From NCBI GenBank assembly GCA_016710265.1, contig JADJJL010000003.1, positions 15,001 through 79,000 of the forward strand: 64,000 nt of DNA, read 5' to 3'. Each line of letters opens with the position of its first letter. Position 1 is the first letter of the stretch. Made by a program: the position numbers and the translations under genes. Positions 52,196-60,043 of the stretch are shown piece after piece. This DNA comes from Saprospiraceae bacterium (GTDB taxonomy: Bacteria > Bacteroidota > Bacteroidia > Chitinophagales > Saprospiraceae). The notes beneath the pieces were generated by a model. It was not told the origin of the DNA, ran no database searches, and saw only the letters and a program-made list of their open reading frames with translations.

Positions 52196-55039
52196 ATGGA
52201 AAAAGTATTTGGACCAGAAGTGGAGTACATTGAAGTGTACAAAGCTAAAGAACACAACCTGAAGGAAATTTCAGTAGCAATACCAAGAAATAAATTGGTC
52301 GTGATCACCGGACTTTCCGGTAGTGGAAAGTCATCTTTGGCTTTTGACACGATCTATTCTGAAGGTCAAAGGCGGTATATGGAAACATTTTCCAATTATG
52401 CCCGGCAATTTTTAGGAACCATAGAAAGGCCCGATGTAGAAAAAATTGATGGCTTAAGTCCTGTCATTTCTATTGAACAAAAAACCACAGGTTGGAATCC
52501 AAGATCGACTGTGGGTACCACGACTGAGATCTATGATTTGTTGAGATTGTTGTATGCGAGGGCTTCAGATGCGTATTCTCATTCTACGGGTCAGAAAATG
52601 ATCCGATACTCCGAAGAGCAAATCATCAGTACCATATTTGAAAAATTTGGAGGACACCAGATAGCCATATTAGCACCGCTGATCAGGTCCAGAAAAGGAC
52701 ATTACAGAGAATTGTTTGACCAAGTCAGAAAACAGGGATTTAACAAGGTTAGGGTGGATGGACAGATCATAGATTTAGTGCCCAACATGCAAGTGGATCG
52801 ATTTAAAATACATGATATCGAACTTCTCATTGATCGGATAAAAATTTTACCAGAAAGAGAAGAGAGGTTGGTTTATAGTATTCAAACCGCATTGCGAATA
52901 GGACATGAGGTCGTTTTTATTGAAGATGAGGAAACCAATGTTATGTTTCCATTTAGTAAAAAATTAATGGATCCCATCAGTGGTTTATCTTATGATGAGC
53001 CCTCTCCAAATACTTTCTCATTTAACTCACCTTATGGTTCTTGTCCGGAATGCAAAGGTATTGGGACAGTACATGAAGCCGATCTAAAGCAAATCATTCC
53101 AGACGATAAAAAGACCATTGAGGAAGGCGGAATTGTACCTTTAGGTGATGTGAGGGATACGCTCACTTTCAAACAACTGAAACAAATCTCAGAAAGGCAT
53201 GCATTTAATTTTTCTACACCTATCCATAAAATACCTAAGAAGGCATTAGAATCCATTTTATATGGTGGTGATTCCAGTTATCCAACTCCGCCTAATACGG
53301 TCTGGTATGACAGTGATCTTCACTTGGCCAATGAAGGTTTGACCAATATGTTAAAGAGATGGTATAGGGAAAGCACCTCTGAAAAGATCCGTCGTTTTGC
53401 GGAGGACTTTATGACTATTCAAGCTTGTCCCAGTTGTCTTGGCACCCGATTAAAAAAAGAGTCCTTGTTTTTCAAAATGGACGAAAAGAATATCTCCGAC
53501 TTGGCAAAAATGGACATTTCAGATCTTAAATCCTGGATGGATGGACTCGAAACAAGACTTACCGAAAGGCAAAATCTCATCGCAAGGGACATTATCAAAG
53601 AAATCAGAATCCGATTGGATTTCCTCATGTACGTGGGGCTTGATTATCTCACCTTGGACAGACCGACCATGTCTTTGTCCGGTGGCGAATCTCAAAGGAC
53701 CAGATTGGCTACACAAATTGGATCACAGCTTACAGGTATTACTTATATTTTGGATGAACCTTCCATAGGGCTTCACCAAAGAGACAATCATCGTTTGATC
53801 AAATCCCTTCGCGAACTGACACTGATTGGAAATACCGTCATCGTGGTAGAACACGACAAAGACATTATGTTGGATTCTGATTACATTATAGATCTTGGAC
53901 CAGGTGCAGGTAAGCATGGAGGAGAGGTCGTAGCAAGTGGTATCCCTTCAGAGTTTATTAAAAATCCAAATTCATCCACGGCTTCATTTCTTTCCGGAAA
54001 ACTCAAAATTGAAATTCCTAAAAAAAGAAGAAAGGGAAACGGAAACTTCCTTAGCATATATGGAGCCAAAGGCCACAATCTTAAAAATTTATCCATCAAA
54101 TTTCCATTAGGAACTTTTATTTGTGTGACAGGAGTTTCAGGATCAGGGAAATCCAGTTTAATCAATGAGACCTTGTATCCGATTCTTAGAGAACATTTTT
54201 ACAATAGTCTGCAAAGACCATTGGAATTTGAAAGGATAGAAGGACTTGAACACTTAGACAAAGTTGTAGAAGTGGATCAAGCTCCCATTGGGCGAACCCC
54301 AAGATCAAATCCCGCAACTTATACAGGTGTATTTACAGAAATCAGAAATCTCTTTTCCAACCACCCTGATTCAAAAATCAGAGGTTATAAACCAGGAAGA
54401 TTTTCATTTAATGTGTCCGGAGGAAGATGTGAAACATGCGAAGGTGGAGGCATGAGGGTCATAGAAATGAATTTTCTACCGGATGTTCAAATTTTATGTG
54501 AATCATGCAGAGGAATGAGATACAATAGAGAAACACTGGAAGTATTGTACAAAGGCAAATCAATCGGTGACATATTGAATATGACGGTGGAGGAAGCCAC
54601 AGAATTTTTCGAACACATTCCAGCCATATATCGAAAGATGAAAACTTTGAACGATGTTGGTTTAGGATATATTACTTTGGGGCAACAAGCCACTACCTTG
54701 TCTGGAGGAGAAGCACAAAGGGTCAAACTGGCGGAAGAGCTCTCTAAAAGGGATACGGGTAAAACGCTTTATATTTTAGATGAACCTACCACGGGGCTAC
54801 ATTTTGAAGACATCACCCACTTACTTTTGGTGCTTCAAAAATTGGTGGACAGAGGCAATACCGTCATCATCATAGAACACAATATGGACATCATTAAAGT
54901 GGCGGATATTGTTTTGGACATTGGACCAGAAGGTGGTAGAAATGGTGGACAAATTGTAGCATATGGAACACCGGAAAGTGTGGCCAAAAATGACAAATCA
55001 TTTACCGGTCAATACCTCAAGTTGGAGTTAGGTCTTTAA
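52196..55039 (+). CDS. uvrA: Excinuclease ABC subunit A
   Basis: About 947 aa. Two ABC ATPase units are present: Walker A GLSGSGKSS near the N-terminus and GVSGSGKSS in the second half, signature motifs LSGGESQRTRLA and LSGGEAQRVKLA, and Walker B ILDEPSIGLH and ILDEPTTGLH. Zinc modules are CPECKGIG, CPSCLGTR and CETCEGGG...CESCRG. It recognises bulky DNA lesions and loads UvrB. The start is taken as MEKVFGPEVEYIEV (52196) on promoter grounds and family length. It is divergent from ogt, another DNA repair gene. Confidence 0.97.
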   Translation: MEKVFGPEVEYIEVYKAKEHNLKEISVAIPRNKLVVITGLSGSGKSSLAFDTIYSEGQRRYMETFSNYARQFLGTIERPDVEKIDGLSPVISIEQKTTGWNPRSTVGTTTEIYDLLRLLYARASDAYSHSTGQKMIRYSEEQIISTIFEKFGGHQIAILAPLIRSRKGHYRELFDQVRKQGFNKVRVDGQIIDLVPNMQVDRFKIHDIELLIDRIKILPEREERLVYSIQTALRIGHEVVFIEDEETNVMFPFSKKLMDPISGLSYDEPSPNTFSFNSPYGSCPECKGIGTVHEADLKQIIPDDKKTIEEGGIVPLGDVRDTLTFKQLKQISERHAFNFSTPIHKIPKKALESILYGGDSSYPTPPNTVWYDSDLHLANEGLTNMLKRWYRESTSEKIRRFAEDFMTIQACPSCLGTRLKKESLFFKMDEKNISDLAKMDISDLKSWMDGLETRLTERQNLIARDIIKEIRIRLDFLMYVGLDYLTLDRPTMSLSGGESQRTRLATQIGSQLTGITYILDEPSIGLHQRDNHRLIKSLRELTLIGNTVIVVEHDKDIMLDSDYIIDLGPGAGKHGGEVVASGIPSEFIKNPNSSTASFLSGKLKIEIPKKRRKGNGNFLSIYGAKGHNLKNLSIKFPLGTFICVTGVSGSGKSSLINETLYPILREHFYNSLQRPLEFERIEGLEHLDKVVEVDQAPIGRTPRSNPATYTGVFTEIRNLFSNHPDSKIRGYKPGRFSFNVSGGRCETCEGGGMRVIEMNFLPDVQILCESCRGMRYNRETLEVLYKGKSIGDILNMTVEEATEFFEHIPAIYRKMKTLNDVGLGYITLGQQATTLSGGEAQRVKLAEELSKRDTGKTLYILDEPTTGLHFEDITHLLLVLQKLVDRGNTVIIIEHNMDIIKVADIVLDIGPEGGRNGGQIVAYGTPESVAKNDKSFTGQYLKLELGL

Positions 55040-55046
55040 AGATTCT

Positions 55047-55054
55047 TATATTTG
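55047..55054 (+). promoter_or_regulatory. -7 promoter element for the 5'-nucleotidase gene
   Basis: TATATTTG fits TAnnTTTG, 8 nt after the uvrA stop and 23 nt before ATG 55078. It suggests independent transcription of the downstream gene. Confidence 0.45.
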
Positions 55055-55077
55055 TATTCACTATCATCAATTTTATT

Positions 55078-56637
55078 ATGAAAAATATAATCTATATTGT
55101 ATTGGCTTCTTTTTTACTGTTCCAATGCAGTACAAGTTCTAAAATTGGCTCATCAAAAAATACTAAACAAACGCATCAAAAAGAAATTGAATTCACCATA
55201 CTTCAAATCAATGATTTTTATGAGATTTCTCCCGTTGACGAAGGAAAATATGGGGGAGCAGCGCGAATTGCAAGTTTGAGAAAAAAACTGATTTCAGAAA
55301 ACCCAAACACGTATACCGTTTTGGCAGGAGATTTTTTAAGTCCTTCTTTAATTGGCACCTTAAAAGTGGATGGAGAAAGGGTGAGAGGAAAACAAATGAT
55401 CGAAGCTCTTAATTTGATAGGACTGGATTTAGCATGTTTTGGGAATCACGAATTTGATTATGATGCGGCCACTTTGCAAAAAAGAATCAATGAATCAAAA
55501 TTTGACTGGATCACAAGTAATGTGATGCTTCAAACTTCTGATGGACCAATACTATTTAATAAAGAAACAGAAGGCAAAAAAACGCCCATACCCACTTATA
55601 AAATTATTAAAGTAAAAAATTCCAATCAAGATATTTTTAAAATTGGAATTATTTCTCCTTGTATCAATTCCAATAAAGCACCTTGGGTCTATTATTCTGA
55701 TCACGAACAAAGTACTGCATTGGAGATTCAAAAAATCAAAGACAGTGTGGATGTTATTTTATTATTAAGCCATTTAAATCTTTCACAAGATAGGGCACTT
55801 GCAGAAAAATTTCCAATCATCCGTTTGATCATGGGAGGCCATGAGCATGATCATATGAATCATTTAATTGGCAAAACCAGAATTACAAAAGCGGATGCCA
55901 ATGCAAGATCTGCGTATGTGCATCGATTGAAATTTAATCCAGTAAATAAAAGATTGGATTTAAATTCTGAATTGGTTTTTTTGGATCAAAAAATTCCATT
56001 GGATGAGGAAGTGAGCGTGATGGTCAATCAATGGAAAGCCAAAGAGATGCGAGTGATGCGAGAGATGGGATTTGATCCTGATGAAGTTTTAATGACACTT
56101 TCAAGTCCATTGGATGCAAGAGAACAAACGATTAGAAATGAGCCTGCACCTTTTTGCCAAATGATTTGTCGCGCTATGAGCCGAACTTCGAAGGACATTG
56201 ATTTTTCAATCATGAATTCCGGGAGTGTTAGAGTAGATGATGAATTTAAAACTAAACTATCTCAATACGATATCTTGCGATCTCTTCCTTATGGTGGCTC
56301 GGTAGTGAAGGTAAAAATGAAGGGAAGTTTGCTAATCCAAATTTTAGATGCGGGATGGGCCAATAAAGGTCGAGGAGGATATTTGCAATACGACCGTGCA
56401 GAAAAAAATAAGGACGGCATTTGGCTATTTTCTGATAAGCCAATTGCTGCTCAACAAGTTTATACGCTATGCCTTACAGATTTCTTAATTAAAGGCTTGG
56501 AGCAAGGTTTGGAGTTTTTAACTCCTTTTAACAAAGATATTATTTCAGTCGAAGAGCCCAATCTGGAACAAGGCGAAGATCTTAGAAGGGATGTGCGGTT
56601 GGTGGTGGTAGATTATATTAAAAAAGGTGGCCGTTAG
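55078..56637 (+). CDS. 5'-nucleotidase/metallophosphatase lipoprotein (UshA family)
   Basis: A 519-aa lipoprotein (lipobox FLLFQC, Cys near 17). The metallophosphatase domain has ILQINDFYEISP, where the second metal-binding position of the common NDxHG form is altered to NDFYE, then VLAGDFLSPS, CFGNHEFDYD, LLSHLN and GGHEHDH. The C-terminal nucleotide-binding domain includes IMNSGSVRVD and LPYGGSVVKVKMKG. Such enzymes hydrolyse nucleotides in the periplasm to scavenge phosphate and nucleosides. It follows uvrA by 38 bp but has its own promoter element. Confidence 0.88.
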   Translation: MKNIIYIVLASFLLFQCSTSSKIGSSKNTKQTHQKEIEFTILQINDFYEISPVDEGKYGGAARIASLRKKLISENPNTYTVLAGDFLSPSLIGTLKVDGERVRGKQMIEALNLIGLDLACFGNHEFDYDAATLQKRINESKFDWITSNVMLQTSDGPILFNKETEGKKTPIPTYKIIKVKNSNQDIFKIGIISPCINSNKAPWVYYSDHEQSTALEIQKIKDSVDVILLLSHLNLSQDRALAEKFPIIRLIMGGHEHDHMNHLIGKTRITKADANARSAYVHRLKFNPVNKRLDLNSELVFLDQKIPLDEEVSVMVNQWKAKEMRVMREMGFDPDEVLMTLSSPLDAREQTIRNEPAPFCQMICRAMSRTSKDIDFSIMNSGSVRVDDEFKTKLSQYDILRSLPYGGSVVKVKMKGSLLIQILDAGWANKGRGGYLQYDRAEKNKDGIWLFSDKPIAAQQVYTLCLTDFLIKGLEQGLEFLTPFNKDIISVEEPNLEQGEDLRRDVRLVVVDYIKKGGR

Positions 56638-56688
56638 TGAATCAATAATTTAAGTATCTAATTTTCAGTGTGTTATTGAGAAATTATT

Positions 56689-56723
56689 TTTGATTCAAAT
56701 TGCGACTTTTGTTTTTAGCTTTG
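56689..56723 (+). promoter_or_regulatory. Promoter of the small barrel protein gene
   Basis: TTTG at 56689-56692 and TAGCTTTG at 56716-56723 are separated by 23 nt, giving a -33/-7 pair of the Bacteroidota type. The ATG at 56752 is 28 nt downstream. Confidence 0.6.
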
Positions 56724-56751
56724 TGGCATTATTTAACTTAACTTATTAATT

Positions 56752-57288
56752 ATGAAAAAAATTCTTTTTGTATTTGTTTTTGCAGCTGCTTTTCAGCTTG
56801 GATTTTCTCAGGTAGAAGTCAAAGTCAATCCAATTGGTTTGTTATTTAGCAATGTAGACTTGGGTGTTGAGTTTGCGGTGACAGAACACTTTGGTATTGA
56901 GCCCAGATTGATTGTGGACTTTGACAACGTGGATTTTGGTGGAGATAAATACAAATCCTCAAGATTTGGAACCATCGTTGAAGGTAAGTATTATTTCAAC
57001 CCAAGTAAAGGAATTAATAAATTTTATGTAGACGTTTATGGAAAATTTATTACAGGTAAATATGGTTTCGAAGATGAACCAGATGTCAATAGCACCCGTC
57101 TAGCACTTGGATTTGGATTAGGATACAAATGGGTAAACAGCAGAAATTTTGTGATTGAGTTGGGATTTGGAATGGGTAGAGCATTTATCAATGAAATTTC
57201 ATCAGAAGATGAGTCCGTTGATTTAGATGATTTCCCTGTTTTAAATTTGGATTTTGTCGGTAAATTTATGATTGGATACAGATTCTAA
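56752..57288 (+). CDS. Small outer-membrane beta-barrel protein
   Basis: A 178-aa protein with a signal peptide (1-19, ending GFSQ) and about eight amphipathic strands, for example VKVNPIGLLFSNVDLGVEFAV, RFGTIVEGKYYFNP and RLALGFGLGYKWV, ending with VGKFMIGYRF and its terminal aromatic. The length and strand count fit eight-stranded OmpW/OmpA-like barrels. The function is not known. It has its own promoter and is followed by two hairpin terminators. Confidence 0.85.
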   Translation: MKKILFVFVFAAAFQLGFSQVEVKVNPIGLLFSNVDLGVEFAVTEHFGIEPRLIVDFDNVDFGGDKYKSSRFGTIVEGKYYFNPSKGINKFYVDVYGKFITGKYGFEDEPDVNSTRLALGFGLGYKWVNSRNFVIELGFGMGRAFINEISSEDESVDLDDFPVLNLDFVGKFMIGYRF

Positions 57289-57305
57289 ATACTAAATAAA
57301 AGATC

Positions 57306-57371
57306 GGCAGTTTGATGACTGCCATTTTCTTTTTAAAATATAAAGAGCCATCTAATATTAGGTGGCTTTTT
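57306..57371 (+). terminator. Two tandem hairpin terminators
   Basis: The first hairpin, GGCAG/CTGCC at 57306-57323, runs into ATTTTCTTTTT. The second, AGCCATCT/AGGTGGCT at 57346-57366 with one G-U pair, runs into a seven-T tract. Both follow the barrel gene at 57288. Confidence 0.75.
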
Positions 57372-57414
57372 TATTTTACTTTGGATTAATTGCTATTCTT
57401 ATGAAATGTAATAA

Positions 57415-57664
57415 ACTTTTTCTCACAGATTACTCAGATGGCCACAGATGAATTTGGATATGATCTGTGTAAATCCGTGAGCCAATTCTTTTTAACAGAT
57501 TCTAAGGATGGCCACAGATGAATGTAAATATGATCTGTGAAAATCTGTGAGCTAATTCTTTTTAACAGATTCTAAGGATAGCCACAGATGAATTTAAATA
57601 TAATCTGTGTAAATCTGTGAAATCTATGAGCCAATTCTTTTTCTCACAGATAGCACGGATGGCC
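57415..57664. repeat. Tandem array of about 70-bp hairpin repeats
   Basis: Three full units and one partial unit, starting near 57415, 57486, 57555 and 57635, are 70-80 bp each and about 85 percent alike. Each contains GCCACAGATGAA and, about 20 nt on, the inverse ATCTGTG, followed by AATCTGTGAGC and TTCTTTTT. Every unit can form a CACAGAT/ATCTGTG hairpin. There are no unique spacers, so it is not CRISPR. This family of CACAGAT/ATCTGTG repeats is known to me from many Bacteroidota and other environmental genomes. Confidence 0.85.
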
Positions 57665-57717
57665 TCAAAAGAATTTGTATAAAATATTGCTTTTGTAGGA
57701 AGTATTTTAGGGGCAAT

Positions 57718-57752
57718 AAAAAAGCCCGAAGTATAAACTTCAGGCTTTTACA
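57718..57752 (-). terminator. Rho-independent terminator of the second barrel gene
   Basis: On the minus strand AAAAGCCTGAAGT pairs with ACTTCGGGCTTTT through one mismatch and a 4-5 nt loop, ending in a T-rich run. It lies 22 nt after the stop at 57774. Confidence 0.8.
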
Positions 57753-57773
57753 TTTGTATTTTTTGAGTAAAGA

Positions 57774-58307
57774 TTAAAATCTGTAACCCATTTTCAAAGA
57801 AGCGCTAAGAGCCGCAGGTCCGATGGCCAATGTGAATGGATCGAAACTGTCTACACCTAAACGGTAAGCCAATTCAGAACCCAAGTATAAACCATCTGCG
57901 ATATAATAATCGAACCCACTAAATACACCAATTCTGATTCCAATGGCATCAAAATTTGCAGTAGCAGAGATTGCTGCATCATATCCCCAATAAGTAGACA
58001 TTCTTGAAGAACCAGTCATGTGATTTTCAACACCCCATCCTAAAGCTACTCTGCTTAAAGTAAAATCAGAAGTATCTGCATCGATTCTTAAGTCTGCAGA
58101 CCATCTGTGGGCTTTCATATCGGATTTGAAAACACGGAGCATTACGCCACCATTTTGAGAATTTAAACCAGATCCAATGTTGGCAAGGCCATTGGCACTT
58201 AATTCCATTAACTTGTTACCAGCTACTGGTTTGTTAATTTGAGCTTGTGCAGCCATCCAACATGCAAAAAATACAAGTGTGAAGAACAGTCTTTTTAAAT
58301 TAGCCAT
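57774..58307 (-). CDS. Outer-membrane beta-barrel protein (porin family-like)
   Basis: About 177 aa from ATG 58307, which begins a clean signal peptide (MANLKRLFFTLVFFACWMAA, cleavage after QAQ). Strands such as DFTLSRVALGWGVENHMTG, AIGIRIGVFSGFDYYIADGL and the C-terminal ALSASLKMGYRF with its terminal Phe indicate a small outer-membrane barrel. It is distinct in sequence from the barrel at 56752. The function is unknown. The upstream 190 bp is very AT-rich and contains no other gene. Confidence 0.83.
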   Translation of the reverse strand: MANLKRLFFTLVFFACWMAAQAQINKPVAGNKLMELSANGLANIGSGLNSQNGGVMLRVFKSDMKAHRWSADLRIDADTSDFTLSRVALGWGVENHMTGSSRMSTYWGYDAAISATANFDAIGIRIGVFSGFDYYIADGLYLGSELAYRLGVDSFDPFTLAIGPAALSASLKMGYRF

Positions 58308-58494
58308 ACGTTTTTGTTTTAATAATGAATAAATAAAATTATGATGCAATGTTAATACAAACGCAACTTATAAATTAAATTATTTTTAATAATTTTTTTA
58401 TATATTTTTAAATAGCTGTAAAGTAATTATATATATATTAGAATAAAATGTATGTGTTGTGTTTTGTGAATTTAAACACAATGTCAAATCTGTC

Positions 58495-59886
58495 TTAAAG
58501 CTCAGAGAGTTTCTCAAGTAGCCATTTTCGACCCGTGATTTTTGGCTCTCCTTTGACGGATTCGATTAACTTTTTGACTTTGAGTGGATCTTTAGAATCG
58601 ATTTTTAGAAGCTTGCGGGTGTATTTTAAAAAGCATTTGTAGTATTCGGTATGGTAACCAAAGTTTTTCTTTCTACGGAGAAATTGGTCCATAGAATCTA
58701 CATGGTATTGAGACAATTCTTCTTCCCCCATTTCATAAAAAATCCGGATCCTCTCCAATCTGACGCTCAGCTCGATCAGAGGATCGGTAAAACTCAATTG
58801 ACTCAAAAAACCCAAAGCTTCAGAGTATTTTTTCTTTTCACTGAGCACCCTCGCTTTTTCAAATTGATAAAAACTTTCACGCCAAGGTTTTTCAAGTTTA
58901 ACTTTATAATCTTCCAAAAACTGATCGACCCAATCATACTCTTTCAAGTTAATGCCAATCTCCGCTATATTTCTATAGGTAAATCGACTTAGCTTATTTT
59001 GTTCTAGCATAAAACCGTGTTTTAAACCTCTGAGATAAAGTTCGAAAACGGTCTCATTGTAATTTTCTTTTCCCTCATTGATTTTGCGAATGCAGTAGTT
59101 TAAAATATTGATAAACACTTCTCTTCTTTCTTCCGGATCAAATTTTAGATCGTGGTTATTGTAAATGTGAAGACAGTTTTGAAAATAGTGGTCTTCAAGT
59201 GGATTAATGATGGCTAGATAGTTGTAATAGTAAAAGCCTAATACAGGAATTTCATACAATTTTTCCTTTTCAATATAGCTGTATATTTCATCCATAAAGG
59301 GAAATGGAGAATCCATTTTAAACACCGATTGAACGTGTGCGACGCGACAGCAATGTCTTAATTTTTTAATGAGATAAGAGATTTCTATGGAATCTGAAAT
59401 TTCTTTAAGGTTAAATTCTCCCTGTCTTTTTTTGGAGGCTAAATATTCATATCGTTCTAATCTAAGTTGGTATTCTTGTTCGTAAAAATGTTCATTGGCC
59501 TGGGTTTGATTTTTTAGAAATTCTTCTGTTTCCTGGTAGATTTCCAAATAAAATTTATCCAATGATTTATTTCTAAGAATCTTCAATACGCTCAGCTTAT
59601 CCTCAAGACTTTCTGACCTTTCAAGAATCAAAAATCTTTTCACATGGCCGTACAATCTGCTCATTTGTAACCTCAGTTTGGCGTCATTGTAGCTCTGTTT
59701 TCCAAAAATGGAGCGAAAAAGTAGCATTTTGTCAATATCTGATTGCTTTTTGTGGTGTAAATTTAGGATCGCTTCCAAACTGTCCGGCATGGTGGAATCT
59801 GTACATAAATAGGGCGATTTCAGGTATTTTTGAAGTCTGTTGAGAGACTTTGTATCCAGGTTTTGAATTATTTCGACACATTTCAT
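58495..59886 (-). CDS. Large all-helical (TPR-like) protein of unknown function
   Basis: A 463-aa protein with no signal peptide or membrane segment. It is predicted almost entirely helical, rich in Leu, Tyr, Lys and Glu, with repeat-like helical pairs (SFYQFEKARVLSEKKKYSEA, LGFLSQLSFTDPL) that resemble TPRs. The start MKCVEIIQNLDTKSLNRLQK, then YLKSPYL, may be a conserved N-terminal module, as such proteins seem to recur in this lineage. I assign no function. A TACATTTG element lies at 59977-59984, about 90 nt upstream. It is divergent from a T9SS cargo gene. Confidence 0.7.
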   Translation of the reverse strand: MKCVEIIQNLDTKSLNRLQKYLKSPYLCTDSTMPDSLEAILNLHHKKQSDIDKMLLFRSIFGKQSYNDAKLRLQMSRLYGHVKRFLILERSESLEDKLSVLKILRNKSLDKFYLEIYQETEEFLKNQTQANEHFYEQEYQLRLERYEYLASKKRQGEFNLKEISDSIEISYLIKKLRHCCRVAHVQSVFKMDSPFPFMDEIYSYIEKEKLYEIPVLGFYYYNYLAIINPLEDHYFQNCLHIYNNHDLKFDPEERREVFINILNYCIRKINEGKENYNETVFELYLRGLKHGFMLEQNKLSRFTYRNIAEIGINLKEYDWVDQFLEDYKVKLEKPWRESFYQFEKARVLSEKKKYSEALGFLSQLSFTDPLIELSVRLERIRIFYEMGEEELSQYHVDSMDQFLRRKKNFGYHTEYYKCFLKYTRKLLKIDSKDPLKVKKLIESVKGEPKITGRKWLLEKLSEL

Positions 59887-59976
59887 ATGATTAATTACAA
59901 TTATATGTTATACTAATTATTTTATAAAATATTGAAAAACAATATATTAAACTATTTATAGTTAAAAAATGTTGTA

Positions 59977-59984
59977 CAAATGTA
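59977..59984 (-). promoter_or_regulatory. -7-like element for the helical protein gene
   Basis: The minus strand reads TACATTTG, fitting TAnnTTTG, 90 nt before the ATG at 59886. The long AT-rich leader makes this only a possible promoter. Confidence 0.35.
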
Positions 59985-60043
59985 AAAAATTGACTTTTAT
60001 TGTCGAAGATTAAAGACTCATTTTTGCATCATAAATAATCCAA

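Noticed and set aside
57415..57664. CRISPR array
   Set aside because: Units of about 70 bp are joined directly without unique spacers, and there are no cas genes in the window.
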